From: Umbilicaria muhlenbergii
Taxonomy: Eukaryota; Ascomycota; Lecanoromycetes; Umbilicariales; Umbilicariaceae
DNA: 64,000 nucleotides
Direction: 5' to 3'
Assembly: GCA_000611775.1 (NCBI GenBank)
Contig: KK106983.1
Span: forward strand, 2,786,808-2,850,807
The position numbers were made by a program, and so were the translations under genes. Each line of letters opens with the position of its first letter. Position 1 is the first letter of the stretch. The notes beneath the pieces are model-generated. The model made no database searches. It saw only the letters and a list, made by a program, of their open reading frames with translations, and was not told the origin of the DNA. This document shows positions 21,445 to 34,173 of this stretch, one piece after another.

Positions 21445-23710
21445 TCAATCCAAGACCGCCCACCCGACCACCAGCAGCACAAGCGGAATCATTAGCGCAG
21501 AACTCCACTGCATCATCCCGCTCGCTCCACTCATCGTCGTTGCAACCGGCGCACTCGCACTCACACTCACATTCCCACTTCCACTGCCAGTCCCAGTCCC
21601 ATTCGCACTCCCATTCCCCGCCCCCACCCCCGGAAACAACCCCGCCGTATTATTATCAATGACAATAAAGTCCTTCACCAGCGCCGTCCCATCAATCACA
21701 CTCTGAATCTCCTCATCCGTACAGGTCGAGTACAGATTCAGTATATAACACTGCGGCGGCGCACTCACCGGCACCGCGTCCTTGATCCCAAAACTGGAAC
21801 TCGGGCCCTGCGTGCTATAACTCGCGTTGGACTCCGTCCCGACCTCCCCCGTCGCGATATCCGTCCCAAACAACGCCCTCATGAAGATGCGGTACGCGGT
21901 TTCGGGTTGGTAGGCGGGGACTTCATGCCCGGCCTCGAACACGCGGCTGAAGGAGAGGTTGCCATACTGCCTGACCAGTCCCCCGGTATACGTCGAATTG
22001 GTGACCAGATCCGCGTACCCGGCCGCCCTGAACCCTTCCTCCCCCTTCCACGGGATATTGAGGCTGACGTTCTCCCCGCCAAGCCAGTTACACGCATAAT
22101 CCCGATCGCCATACATCAGCGCCACTTTGACCCCTTCGTCCAGCAGGGATGCCAAGTCCTGCATGTACCCGCCGCGCGCGTAGTCGCCCGTGCTGGAGAA
22201 GGCTTCGTAGACGGCGTTGTTTGATTCGGTGAAGTTTATCGGCACGCCAAGCGAGCCTTGGATGTGGTGTTGGTTGAGATAACCAATGAAATAGTTGGGG
22301 GGGAAGGGATCTGGGTCCAGGGCGGTGATGTCGTAGTAGTTGCGGCCGGAGGAGTTGATGTAGGCGCCCTCGACCTCGTTGCCGCAGTAATTGCTGGCGG
22401 CAGCGCAGACGGCGTTGACGGTGAGGTTGGAGCCGATGAATGCGGGGTCGGAGGCGGAGGCGAGGGCTTGGCAGGAGAGGATTTGGGCGAGGCAGCCCGT
22501 GGTGGGGTCGTTGTAGGCGGTAAGGGCTTGTTGGTAGGACGATTGGTTGATGGCTTCGATGCCGTACGTGTTGTTGTAGGCGATGGTAGGGTAGGAGAGT
22601 TCTTGCGAGATGAGGTCGACGCAGCCATTTACGATGCCCAGGGTGTCGAGGTGGATGTCGAAGGTTTCGCCAGGTGTTGTTTCGGTGCCGTTGGCTATTT
22701 TTTGGTTTTGCTCCTCGAAGAAGGCGGAGAAGGCGGGGCCGTAGCGGCCGCCGTACTAGATGAGGTGTCAGCATACTTCTTTGGGAGAAAGAGCGGAGAG
22801 GTTGTGGACTTACTGATTCGGTGAAGAGGCTTATCTTGTTATTGTTCGGATGATAGTCTGGGAACTCTTGGAACCACACTTGGGCGAAGACCCATAATGC
22901 CCGAGCAGCATTGACTGTGTCATTTGCAGTAGCATAGACTTCCTGGCTTGGAAACGTGCCCCATAAAAAGGTGTTGTTCTGTGGTGGACTGCTATCGGTA
23001 AAAGTCTCTGGTGTCTCCACATATGTGGTCTGGTCGAGGGTTCCGTTGACTGGCGTGTCGTACGAAAAGCCCGTCTGCGTGGGCTGATCAATGTATCTGA
23101 TGCTGTTAGATGCCATTGCCATGTTTTCTGCACCTTCCGAGCTTACAGCATATTCACTTCATTATTAAATGACCACGGGTTCAGGTAGGTAGAATTGGAA
23201 TCATCATTGATCATGCAAGGGCCATTCTCGCTGAGCAGACCTATCATTGAAGAGGAGCCGGGACCGCCGTTCATCCTAGGACCATGTGTTAGCCTTGTCT
23301 AAACCCGATTGCTCGGTTCTTTTTTCATACCATATCGATAGAGGTGCATTCGCAGGATCTTTTCGAGATTCGAAGAACCAGAAGAAGGTATTGATGGAGT
23401 AGTTCTGCGTCTCATCGACGCCCGTGAGGCTTCCGGGCGGTAGATGGACATAGCCCGAATAGGATTTGACACCTGGAGTTGTCTCGCAGATACCAGGCTG
23501 GTAATTGTGAAGAGCTTTCGTCAGCATTCAAGCAATAGCATCGCCAGCAGAACAACCTCATCATGCACGCACCTCTTTGTACGAGATAGAGATCCCGTTG
23601 TCAAACTTCGACTGGATAGTAGAGACACCCTCGGGTACAGGAGGGAAGTACTGAGCAGCAACCAGCCCAACTAAGCTCACACTTGCCACAACGACGGAAA
23701 GAAGTCTCAT
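21445..23710 (-). CDS. Serine carboxypeptidase (S10), GPI-anchored
   Basis: Secreted serine carboxypeptidase of 682 residues, five exons: 23710-23569, 23514-23331, 23275-23147, 23096-22814, 22755-21445. Four introns of 50-58 bp keep one frame. The signal peptide is [20 protein letters not shown]. Family blocks: [51 protein letters not shown]. The catalytic triad is Ser in TESYGG (Ser codon at the 22814/22755 exon junction), Asp in [13 protein letters not shown] and His in [12 protein letters not shown]. Many N-glycosylation sequons are present. A Gly/Ser/Thr-rich spacer and a hydrophobic tail ([18 protein letters not shown]) indicate a GPI anchor. The first donor is GTGCAT, weak but the only one that gives [15 protein letters not shown]. 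It trims C-terminal residues from peptides at the wall or outside the cell. Confidence 0.92.
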
Positions 23711-24884
23711 CTTCGCAATTCAACGATAGTAATGCACGAAGCCAAAGCAATTCAGAGTGAGAAAGTCAAGAAACAGCGACGAAGAGAGGCACGCAAGCAT
23801 CGGTGAAGTCCACGCTCACTCCGCTCCTCAGCCTTGCCATCCACGCCATCTACGCCATCCACGCCATCCACGAATATCGCACCAACCCCCATCCAACACC
23901 ACATGCAACCCGGCCCGTCAAGGACAGGGCTGGCAGAATGGAAAACAAGCATCGACTGGTAATCGGGACGTTATGCTGCAGTGACATGCATGCATGCAGG
24001 TGCAGGACCTTCCTGATTGGGCTCGACCTTATGCCGTACCAAGGTACGAGACCTACCATACCTACCGTACCTCGTACCTTTTCTACGCCCATAGACCCTT
24101 TCGATATTCCCCTAGAGACAGGTCGTACAACACATCTGGCTCTCCCATATCATTGAGGATCAGGCATTGCCACCCCAGCAATACCAGCATCATGACCACG
24201 CCGGTTTCAGTGTGTCTCCGTACGACGGTACAAGGTGCAGGTACGAGAAGGATGACTCGTCGGGTGCTCGACGCACGTCGCAGGCATCCCGCAGATGGCC
24301 CTCGGGGGTCATTTCCTGCGCTTTGCCTGTTTCGGTAGGTGGGAACATCATCCCTACACCAACACACGCCACGGGGATGTCTTGCTTGTTCCTGGATATG
24401 ATGGACTGTCAAGACGGAGTGCTTAGAGATCAAAAGGGACGGGATGCTACTAGACGCTCTACTTTCAATCCACCTTTTCGTGAGGTCTGAAGGGAGACGG
24501 TTCCATCTCTGAGCCGAACGCAGTACGGAATACTCTCCGAACCTCCAAGCGGAGGATTATTTAAAATCCACGACTACAATGGCAGTGGAAGGCGACATAA
24601 GGTATGCGACTCAGGTCACTCGCAGTTTCAATTGCTATAGCTGAGCTACATAACGTACTTACTCAAGGATAGCCAATCCGCCGCACCATTCCCGCTCAAA
24701 CATCCTGGTGCAACGAAATTTAGTGGAAGCATAATGATATTCCCTAATTCTATTAATGCGAAGCTCCAGCGCAATGCATCTCGTCGGTTCTGCGCCATTG
24801 ACGCCATCCTCACTCTCACATCATCATGAGCAATGGAAGCACTAAGTGCACTGTGTCATACCAAGCCATATCCGGTCACGAGAC
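23711..24884. other. Intergenic with short repeats
   Basis: About 1.2 kb upstream of the carboxypeptidase and downstream of PARP. It contains a 9-bp GCCATCCAC-type tandem run at 23835-23872 and a perfect 10-bp inverted repeat (AAGGTACGAG at 24041, CTCGTACCTT at 24071) around TACC-rich sequence. No gene recognised. Confidence 0.6.
23835..23872. repeat. 9-bp minisatellite
   Basis: Four copies of GCCATCCAC/GCCATCTAC in tandem, one position varying. It lies about 125 bp upstream of the carboxypeptidase start, in its probable promoter. Confidence 0.7.
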
Positions 24885-27436
24885 CTACTTCATCTCCACG
24901 CGGAACAAGTAGCGGAGACGGATCTGCGCCACGTCGTACGCAATGTACTCGTTGTAGATCAGGTACGCTCCATCGACGCCGCTTGGGCCAGGAGGCTGGG
25001 TAGTGTCCGGCTGCGTGTGAGGTCAGTTAGTATGAAAGAACACAACAAACCGCAGGGAATATACCATAGAAACTCCCTTCAAGCTCTCATGAACGCAAGA
25101 GGCGTCCTTCCACCCCTTCGGTGCCGTTCCACCCTTTCCCCACGTGGCGATCCGTCCTGTAGCCTTCGCCATCTCTCCAGCTCTAGCATCACCACCCGTC
25201 ATCTCCAGCATCGGCTTCCCGAGCTCGGCTTCACATAAGAGCAAGAGTCCGATGCCGCCCGAGGAGTGCGCCCAGCAATAGTTGGCGGATTTGGTGGAGA
25301 TGTCGGCCATGTAGATCCCTTTGCCAAATGCATAGCCGCTTGCCGGTGCTTCTGGAGGTGCGATCCGCAGACCTTGCGAGAGAATACCACCATAATTGGT
25401 GCATCTGGAGCCGTGCCACAGCAAGCGACGATCACTGTTCTTGACCTTTGCGTACTGAGACTTGGAGAAACGATCAAACTCGCCCGAACGCTCAATACGG
25501 AAGATATCTTGGACCTTCACGAGACAGGTTAGTACAAGCCCATGTGGCGGATGTCAGGTTCATGCCTTTGGTTTGAGGTAATGCGTGTGACCGTGGGACT
25601 TGACGAGATAGTCTCGAAGCTGCTGGAACTCGTCGGATGTATTGTCCACTGCGCAAAGTTATTAACGTCCCTCGCTACATCGCAGCATTACTTACGTGGC
25701 GTCATCTCCTGCATACCCAGTCCGGCATACTGGCGATCTAACGTGTGCGTTACATTTCCCTTCTCGTCAGATACACTAGCAACCTTCATGATCTCATTGG
25801 CAATTTCCATGTCGCTGAGAGATTCCAGCAACTCGACCTCTTTCTTCAGCCTCTCGTCACTGCTGATCATTGGTGGCCTATTACGCCCAAAGCTATGTGG
25901 AATAACCGTGTAGTAGCTGTTGGTGAGCTCCATCACTGCATCTGCAAATGGCATGTTGTGTCGTTCATCGGCAAGCGCTGGGTTTGCCAAAAGCTCTGCA
26001 AGTTCCTTCAATCTCTCGAATCCCGCCTTCAAAGTACGCTTGCTTAGCTTTCCTAGTGGTAATTTGTTTGCGTCGTATGACATGTCCATCATGGTGGTAT
26101 CGAAGTAGGATTGATTGAAGATCAGCTGCATCAAGCGCTGGACTGGCTTTGGTAGTGTACTCTCGACTACTGCCTTGTTGTTTTCGCTGCCCAGGGACGT
26201 CTTCGAGCCTCGTCGGCTACCGGCACCCGGTAGATCCTCTTCATCTTCACTACTGTCCTGTTCGTAGTTCCGCTCGAGGAAGGTGTACTTGCTCTTCTTT
26301 GGTCCGTCCAGCCTATTCGCCCAGGTGTGCCCTGTTTTATCCTTGAACTTCTTTTCGAATTGCCTGATCGCGTCGTCGAGGCTGTTGTCACCGAGGACCG
26401 CACTTTGGCCATGTTCGCCAACCCTGCCCCAACGGGTCCATGTCTTGTAGGTGTTGGATATCCCAAGGACCTAAATACCATGATCGTCAGCTCTGTGTAC
26501 CTATCACTTCGTGAGAGAAGCTCAACCTGGATGCGATAGAACTTGTTATTGTTGTTCCCGACGTTGGTTTGGTTCAGAGCTGCATCGTATATGATACCAG
26601 AGTCATCAATATACACCCTAGCAGTCGCTGCCACCTGGTGAGTAAGATGGTTGGCGTTTTGATGCCTATATTACTTACGATCAAGGGAGCAACTTTCATC
26701 TATAGGGATCCGGATGGATCCAGACTTCGCCTTCTGACCATCCTTTTGTTTCTTGGCTGGAGGCTCCTGCTTGTTGTCATCATCCTTTGTTGGGCTTGGC
26801 TTGTCTTCTTCTGCTGAGTCTGCACGAGCTCTCTTCTTCCCCTTGGCATTATCCTTTGGTTCCGGCACGTTCGCCATAAGGTACTGCGCTTCCTTGACTT
26901 TCTTCTTCGCCTCCACAGAGTCCAAAAGCCACTCTAGGCTCACTATCTTTACGCCGGGAAGGTCGCTAGCTTGCTTGACTAAAGTAGTCTTAGCATGGAT
27001 ACAAGGAAAGGTTGAGTAACTCGGAAGAAGAGTGGGTAGACGGAATATAAATAGAGTGCATTAAGAAAGACAAAATGCCAATGACCTAGGAGGTAAGGGT
27101 GAACGAAAGATGTGACTGAGACAGAATGAGAAGTAGAAGTAGAAGTAGACTGTGCATGCAGTGAAAGAGAAATATAGGACGATTCTTACCTTTAGGGCTT
27201 TGGTTATCAAAATCCTTCTTGGTCGTCACCAAATGCGTGCAGGAGTCGGTGACCTTTGTACTGTGCTTGCCGCCATTGCTGTTGATGTAGTTGATCAGAT
27301 TTGCTACAACAGAAATTCGGGATCAGTTGAACAAAACACAGATCGCTCTATAACAGGAAACATATGTCTTGCCTTGCTTCTGACCGGGAAACGAGCCGCT
27401 TAGGGCAATGGTGAAGTCCTTGAAGACGGGCGCCAT
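24885..27436 (-). CDS. Poly(ADP-ribose) polymerase (BRCT-WGR-PARP)
   Basis: Nuclear PARP that uses NAD+ to ADP-ribosylate proteins in DNA-damage response and ageing. Predicted 670 residues, eight exons: 27436-27373, 27303-27190, 26978-26679, 26627-26527, 26470-25696, 25648-25566, 25514-25065, 25010-24885. Domains: BRCT (~1-85, [11 protein letters not shown] to [10 protein letters not shown]), a basic linker ([18 protein letters not shown]), WGR (RVYIDDSG to [16 protein letters not shown]), the helical regulatory domain ([20 protein letters not shown]) and the catalytic domain. The H-Y-E triad is His in [13 protein letters not shown], Tyr in GKGIYMAD and Glu in [10 protein letters not shown]. 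Introns 27372-27304 and 25565-25515 begin with GC rather than GT. This is the usual fungal single-PARP architecture without zinc fingers. Confidence 0.93.
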
Positions 27437-28883
27437 TCTAGCCGCGGTCGGGTGTACTTAGGGTTTGGTAGTAGTATGGCGGACCATAAGTTCTGGGGGA
27501 TCGAGAGAGGACGAAGAATATATGTAAAGGTTGGGAGTCGGATTTGGTGTGCTATTGGAGTGTCTCGCATTAGCGGCCAGGCAGCCAGCCCTATCTCGCT
27601 TCTTCTTGTAGGAGAGCGACACGGACTCGGAATGTCTTTCCCAGCTCTATCCCCTTCCTAGACGCTCTATTCTCGTCCAGAAACGATCTACTGTTGAAAC
27701 GACCATAGCTCCGGCATGCTATGTCACCACAGATGTGTGGCTGTTGATCTCAGCATGAGACCGATCGCTCTGTTATAGCTATAAATACGCCTGCGGTTCT
27801 GATCATACGATCGAAGATGAAATTGAACATGTATGACCTTTTGATCGGGGTTTCCTTCCTTGTCTGTTCTTCGCTTGCGTCCCTGATTATTTATCACTGA
27901 AGTGGTGGAGTCCAGGCAACCTGTATTACGTGCAAGGGGCGGAGGCCACCATACTCGCGATGTGGAGGGTCGGTGCGGAATAACTATGTTGCGGTAGGGC
28001 TGTGAGGCTGGCCACCCTCGCCACCGCAGTGATCTACTAAGCTATGATTTACATATCAAAAGCGCTTTACTCTGAGAACATTTACCCTCGTTTGGTCTGC
28101 TTAAGCTCAACGTGCACTGTAAGTCTAAATTTACTGGTGATGAAGTAATACCTAAAGTGTGCGTCTGCAGGTTACCTTCTGGATTGTCAAGGCATCCATT
28201 GGTAGGATATCTCTTGGTCTCCTTAGTTGGACTGCAACCTCGAAAAGGTAATCGTCTCATATCCAGCTCGGTAGAGTACCTTAGTTGCACTTTTATGCTA
28301 GCCCCTAAGCAAGCACAAGGACTCAATAGAAATAAGGTAGGACAGAGTCTCTATATTATTGGAGGCAATCCTCTCTTAGTGGACTCGTTGCGAAAGCAGG
28401 TAGTCTACAGCAGGATCATTTCGACAAAAGCTTTCATCAAGGAAGCCTACCTTAGCTTTTCACTAACCAGCCAAGCACTGGACTAACAATCTTAGCGGTG
28501 CATGGTCCAGCCAAATCAAGAAGCAATGAGCCCGAGAGCCCCTTGCATTTTACCACTCCAGGCCGTGTATTTGAACATCACCACTTTATGACATTTAACG
28601 TATCTAGATATGAAGCTGGGAATTGATGCAGAATGACCCGGAGCAGATACCGCAGATACCGCAGATACCGCTACCTGAGGGCACACAGTGGTCGATATGC
28701 TCTAGCGCTTAGGGGGCTGTGCCGCCTCCATGTCGCGCTGCTGCCTAGTAGCAAAACCCCTGATGACTTGTCGTCCGCGCACTAGTAATGTTTCATATCA
28801 AAGACCCTAATCCTTTCTGATCAGGCATAGCATTGAAATCCAACAGCGAAGGAAGACGGAAGGCTTCACATGAGGTTGTCGCG
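27437..28883. other. Intergenic, no gene recognised
   Basis: About 1.4 kb. A 124-codon plus frame (28112-28486) has no recognisable motif and an AT-richer composition than its neighbours. A 9-bp direct repeat (GCAGATACC, about three copies) lies at 28643-28670. It may include relic sequence, but nothing could be assigned. Confidence 0.5.
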
Positions 28884-30588
28884 ATGGGCTCTCAAGCAGA
28901 TACAAACCTTGCCGGTGCCGCTTTAGCGATTGCGCTCGTTGCGCTCCTCACAACCATCGGCCAGCTCTTGCAACAGTACTTGGCCACCGCGGACGGTTAC
29001 AGAAGATGCCAATCCTCTGTGATGGGCCCTTGGGCGAGGCGTACTCGTCTTAAATGGCGATGGCGTCAATTTCGCTTCGAGACTTTGTTCACCACCCCTA
29101 CCATTGGCATCGGAGAGTTTCCAGATCTCGTACACGATACCCGCTGCTTCTTGACGGGTACATCACATTCTTTTACATCGTCCATGATACCGGAAAACGA
29201 CACTGAGCTGGTAGATGCCGGCGGCGAACTTGCATCTTGGGTCCCGTTCTTATATGCTGCTCACCGCTATCATTATGTCGCTATGCAGCGAATTGGTATC
29301 AAAGGCTCTTCGCAGAGCTTCGAAGCGCCCCCTGATTTGATTGTGCACGAGTCCCAAAGAGGTCGACGCCTCAAATTACCCTATGTAACTTTCGACGAAC
29401 GCTCGTGGGACTTTGTAAGCCCGGAGATTGTCAAGCCCTACTCACGGATATCGGTCCATGCGGTGGCTGTCATGGCACGGCGGGTTGGCATGCTATGGTC
29501 CACATTCGACCCGGTCAACGGTATCATGAGGGCAGAAGGTAACGGCTACTATATTACATCGACTACCTTGCGGTCGGTTGGCACTTTGCTGCATTTCTCT
29601 TCGCATAAAGCGTCTCTTGGTCCTAGTAAGGAAAGGGAGGAAGAGGACTCTGAACCGCTCGTACCAAACCAGTTTGCTGATTGCATGGGGTTCGGTATCC
29701 TGCCATGTATCTTCTATCTTGATATTCCTTACTTACGGGTTGGAACTGAAGTAGATGTGGTGGAAGCCATAACAGCTATGAGTAGTAGCCGCTTGAAAGG
29801 GCCAGAGCTACGAGGATTTGTTGAGTCGTACTCTTCGAGGACTTGGATCCCTGGCTTCTCGGAGCTGATCCCTCTGGGGGCTCCTCTTGTTGAAGAACAC
29901 TTCCATCTGCCAGTACTAGGCGTCCCAGCCCCCTCCAAATGGTCCTTCGGGCCGACCACATGGCCTCGAGGTAAGCTATAGAATCGCTCATTCGTTATAC
30001 AAAGCTGACACCAATATGGCAGCTCTGGCTGCATTCCACGGGTGTCTGAAAGCAAGAGTACAAATGCAGGGCGACCAGGCCATCTCGAAGCAGATCCAAT
30101 GGGTGTTAGAAGCGAGCGATCCCGCTCTCGAGTCGCCCGAGATAGGTCCACAAGCCTCTGCACGATCTGGCTTACTAGCTAGCTATATAGCCAAATGCCA
30201 CGATACATGGCAAAAGACAAGCGCGTACTTCTTTGACTTCCAACTGGATAACCGGTATTTTAGCACATCAAACTTTTACCGAGCTCTGCTCTCCAGTCAT
30301 GTCACGCAGATCATCATGCACTACGAAGAAACACGGTACGAGCACATCATATCTGAAGGAAATGTCTCAGAAACCGCGGATTCAGTGTTTCCCATCTACT
30401 TTCAATGCTTACCATACATAATCGAAGACATGAAAGCCAAAGGTATAGATTATCCCGACGTGGTGGCAGATGCGTGGTTTACTTTGCTTCTTCGAGCCTG
30501 GTGTTGGAACCAGCTCCATCATCTAATCCCTGGCAAGACCGTACCTAGCCAATACCATAATAGCGCCCTCCCCGTCTTCATAGCCTGA
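28884..30588 (+). CDS. Conserved fungal membrane-anchored protein, unknown function
   Basis: Predicted 550 residues from exons 28884-29970 and 30023-30588; the 52-bp intron (GTAAGC...GGCAG, phase 1) joins TWPR to ALAAFHGCLK. The chosen Met begins MGSQADTNLAGAALAIALVA; a hydrophobic segment at ~8-30 is a signal anchor. It is followed by LLQQYLATADGYRRCQSSVM, a motif I associate with a widespread ascomycete family of unknown function (relatives are sometimes labelled modin; I am not sure of this name). The remainder appears globular and mostly cytosolic, with Trp- and Arg-rich stretches (WARRTRLKWRWRQFRFET). No enzymatic motif is seen. Such proteins are common in accessory regions of fungal genomes. 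Confidence 0.75.
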
Positions 30589-31949
30589 GCGGACACCTTC
30601 TAACCGACGAATGAGAAATATGTCAGGGAGTTTTAGAACTGGAACCGCGGATCACCGTGGGCTGCTCGGCTGCTAGAGTGGTGAAACAATATCAGTGGCA
30701 TCAAAGGCTCAGCGGAGACCGAAGGACCCTCCGCAAACAAACCTTAGGGTTCGCCCACTAGTGAGTGGGACCGCCGCTGCGCGATGGTGGTTGAGCAAAG
30801 GCCGAGGAAGTAGGAGTCGAACATGAAGAGTAGTGTAGGATCAGTACTGGTCGCTGAAGATTGCGATCGTATTTAAAGTTGTACCTCCAACACGTACTCT
30901 TCTGGGAAGACCATGAAAGGAGGAAGTTGACTTATTTGACCATTACTGGGTCACCCTGGACATAGAAGATTCTTGGACGGGCCAGGCCTCCTGCTTCAGC
31001 GCTTAGAACTTTATATATGTAGTAAGAGTATCTGCTTGAGTAACCTTAGGGTACGATGCTTTCGCAACTTGATGAATGTCTTCGCATTGAAGAAGCAAGC
31101 TTAGGACCTCGCGCTTCTTTCGTCTTCTTAGGGGAGATAGTTGATGAACTCATGATACCTTTCTTGATTGACTTCCTCTCAATCTCAATGATATCTTCGT
31201 TAACCCGAGCCTCACAAGGCATCAGAGGGTTGATATCCTGCCTCCGCGAAAACTTACTCCTTGTAAATACAAACAAGGTGGAGTGTAAGATAATAACGGC
31301 CTTCGAAGATGACAGTCGTTTTCGCAGCAACAAGTTTCGCAGAGCACAGGATCAATGAAGTTCTATCCTATCCGACGGACCTTACAAACATGACTGCTCG
31401 ATTCTAGCATGAAAGCCCATTCTCTGCGTCTGCCAGCCGTTTGCTCTGCGGGGTATTGGCCAACGTTCACATCGACTGCTATGTCTTGTCTGTGGAGAGC
31501 CCCAAAAGTACTTTGAATGCCACGACGTCCAATGAGAATGTCAATCCTATCCTTACCCTTTTAGGGTTCTGAGTCTATATCGGGACTGAGCGTTCATGTA
31601 GACATCAAGGCTTAAGAGCCCAGCCTTGACTTAGTCAAAGAACTTGAGATATCTAAGTAGGCCAATGCGAGTATTAGGTGCGACATCCTCAGGATTTGTT
31701 TGCATGGTGGGGGTAGTGTTTGGAGAATCAGAACAGGCTGTTCCTTCCCTCATAGCAGTTCGCGGCTAAATGACCTAGCTAATGTGAGCCACCGAGAGGT
31801 GCTGGTAAAATAGCCTAACAGAGACAAATCGATACACGGAATATTTTCACAAACTCGACTTCTGATTGTTCCAGAAAGACTCGACGGTTGTATTCTTCAC
31901 CCTACCAGTTTCCCCTACCCATCACCACCCTATCTCATCCTAGACCATA
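30589..31949. other. Intergenic, no gene recognised
   Basis: About 1.4 kb. A pair of antiparallel ~100-codon frames (31046-31358) is the only sizeable open sequence and has no recognisable domain. No terminal repeats or RNA gene seen. Confidence 0.5.
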
Positions 31950-33168
31950 ATGGCCGCTAAGATCTTCCTGTAAGCGCTAGCCATTTACGTGTTTCGAGCT
32001 TAGATCGACGTCACTTCACTGACAATCAGCCAACAGCCTCGGTGCTACCGGCTATATTGGCGGCGATGCCCTCTACGAAGTCGCTCATACTCATCCCGAG
32101 TATGAGATTACCTGTCTTGTACGCAATAGCGACAAAGGTGCCCAAGTAGGCAGCCAGTATGCGAAAGCAAGGCTTGTGTACGGAGATTTGGACAATGCGG
32201 AGCTCTTGGAGGAGGAGTCGAAGAAGGCGGATATAGTTCTGCGTCAGTGAGATCCCATCATATACGTTTCAAGCGTCCGCACATCTGGCCACCACCCCTC
32301 CTCAGAGGACAGCGTATGCTGATAATACTTCGTCTTGGCAGATTGCGCCAACGCCGATCATGAGGGAGCCGTGAAAGCCATAACAAAGGGCCTAGCCGCT
32401 CATTCCGAAGACAGCCCAGGCTACCTCATACATACATCCGGCACAGGTATCTTGGTGTTCGCCGACGTGGAACGCAAGACATATGGAGAAGCCGCCTCGA
32501 AAATATACAACGACTGGGATGGCATCGACGAAGTCACTTCATTGCCCGACTTTGCCTTCCATCGTAACGTCGACAAGCTCGTCCTATCAGCCGGGACCGA
32601 ACACGCGCAAACCGTAAAAACAGCCATCGTATGTCCGCCAACCATCTACGGAAAAGGCCGAGGGCCAGGCAACCAAAGGAGCCATCAGCTCCCCGAACTC
32701 GCCAGATGTACGCTTGAAAAGGAATACGGCATTCAAGTAGGAGCCGGCTTGACGTTCTGGCCAAACGTCCATGTCGCCGACCTTAGCGTCGCGTACCTGA
32801 AGCTCGTGGAAGCAGCAGCGCATGGCGGGGGCAATGCCACCTGGGGCAAAGACGGCTACTACTTCATCGAGAACGGGGAGCATGTTTGGGGCGAGATCGC
32901 AAAGGCGGTGGCCGCCGCTGCTCACAAGCAGGGCTTTATCCCGACGGACGAGGTGAAGACGCTGCCGAATGAGGAGGTGGATCAGCTTACGCCTTATGGG
33001 TCGCTATTGTGGGGTGCGAATTCTAGGGCAAGAGCTATTCGGGCGAGGAAAGTGTTGGGGTGGTCGCCGAAGGAGAGGAGTATTGAGGATGAGACGCCGG
33101 AGACTGTGGGGGTTGAGGCGAAGAGGTTGGGGCTTGTGGAGGGGCATGCGGCTAAGGTTGCCGGGTAG
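31950..33168 (+). CDS. Extended-SDR / NAD(P)-binding epimerase-like protein
   Basis: Predicted 350 residues from exons 31950-31969, 32037-32242 and 32342-33168, introns of 67 and 99 bp. The very short first exon gives MAAKIFL, completed by exon 2 to LLGATGYIGGDALYEV, a Rossmann nucleotide-binding loop (GATGYIG). Further atypical SDR features are ITCLVRNSDKGAQ after strand 2, LVYGDLDNAELL, and VCPPTIYGKGRG. The active-site Tyr/Lys pattern of classical SDRs is not evident; YLIHTSGTGILV fills the strand-5 position. The family includes NmrA-like and dihydroflavonol-reductase-like proteins. The substrate is unknown and no biosynthetic cluster surrounds it. Confidence 0.85.
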
Positions 33169-34173
33169 TTGTAGGTATTCTATGCTTGCTTAATGGCCAT
33201 TGGTACAATCGCTTGAACCCGTTTTCATCTTTGAGTTCGCTACGTTGAAACCCCTCACGGGATACTGTTAATGTGGGGGTAGGCGCTGTCATGGAACAAA
33301 ATAAGTGGCAGCATTTGATTGCGCGTTCCCTTGGCTATTCAACAGCCGTGGAAGGTCTTGAGGAATATTCGGTATGGAATTGCAGTCACACTGCCATGTC
33401 TTTGTATAATTCGCCTTTCTTATCGATCCGTCTAGAAAGTGCACCAGCTGTGTGTAGTGACTCGCCGGCGAACCATCAAAGTGAGCGGCAGTCTTCTGAC
33501 TAGAAAGCCCTTCTCGATGTTCTGTTAGCGACGAAAAACTCGAAGAGGGCTAAATGCGCAGATGCTGAAACTTGACGTCATTGAGCTCTAGCACTACACT
33601 CTTGCCTTTACTAAACGAAAATTTGGTATTCAATGTTGTTTCGCTTGCTGAGGATTCTCTGCATTTCTCTGGTCTAATACTGCCACCTGTTTTGATGGTT
33701 CGCCTGGTTCTTTGGTCTCTTGGTCTGGCATACGACTTGTGAACTGCCTTCATTCATCCAGCTTGTTCTAGCTCTTACTGGGACAGCGGCGTCCTGTAAG
33801 GCATAAGCCGGGAAGCTTTTTGGTCATGTCCAGTATTCCCTCGGATCAGAACGTTCCTTCAAGAAGCTACGTGCTACGACTTAACAATAGTGGACCAGCC
33901 AACGACTGTTCAGCGTGGACCAGCACCCACCATGATAAGTATAAGTCTCCCGGTGTACTTTTGCGTTATTGATATGATAGAGACTCTGGCAACGGCACAA
34001 ACTGCGCAAAGCGTATGGATTACTCGGTTCCAGTGACGAGAACTATGGAAAAGACATGCAATACCAAGAAGAACACTGTCAAAGACATGCAACTAGCACA
34101 GGCTATTGGACGGGACCTGCCCGAAACGGTACGCCTTGTATAGTTCAGCATAACATTTCTGTGCTGCCACAAT
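33169..34173. other. Intergenic, no gene recognised
   Basis: About 1 kb between the SDR gene and the ankyrin/AAA relic. Only short open frames; nothing assignable. Confidence 0.55.

Noticed and set aside
22088-23122. 344-codon minus frame within the carboxypeptidase locus
   Set aside because: It reads through an intron into a wrong frame; the five-exon S10 model explains all conserved blocks.
28112-28486. 124-codon frame as a possible gene
   Set aside because: No motif or start context, and an overlapping frame on the other strand; too weak to call.
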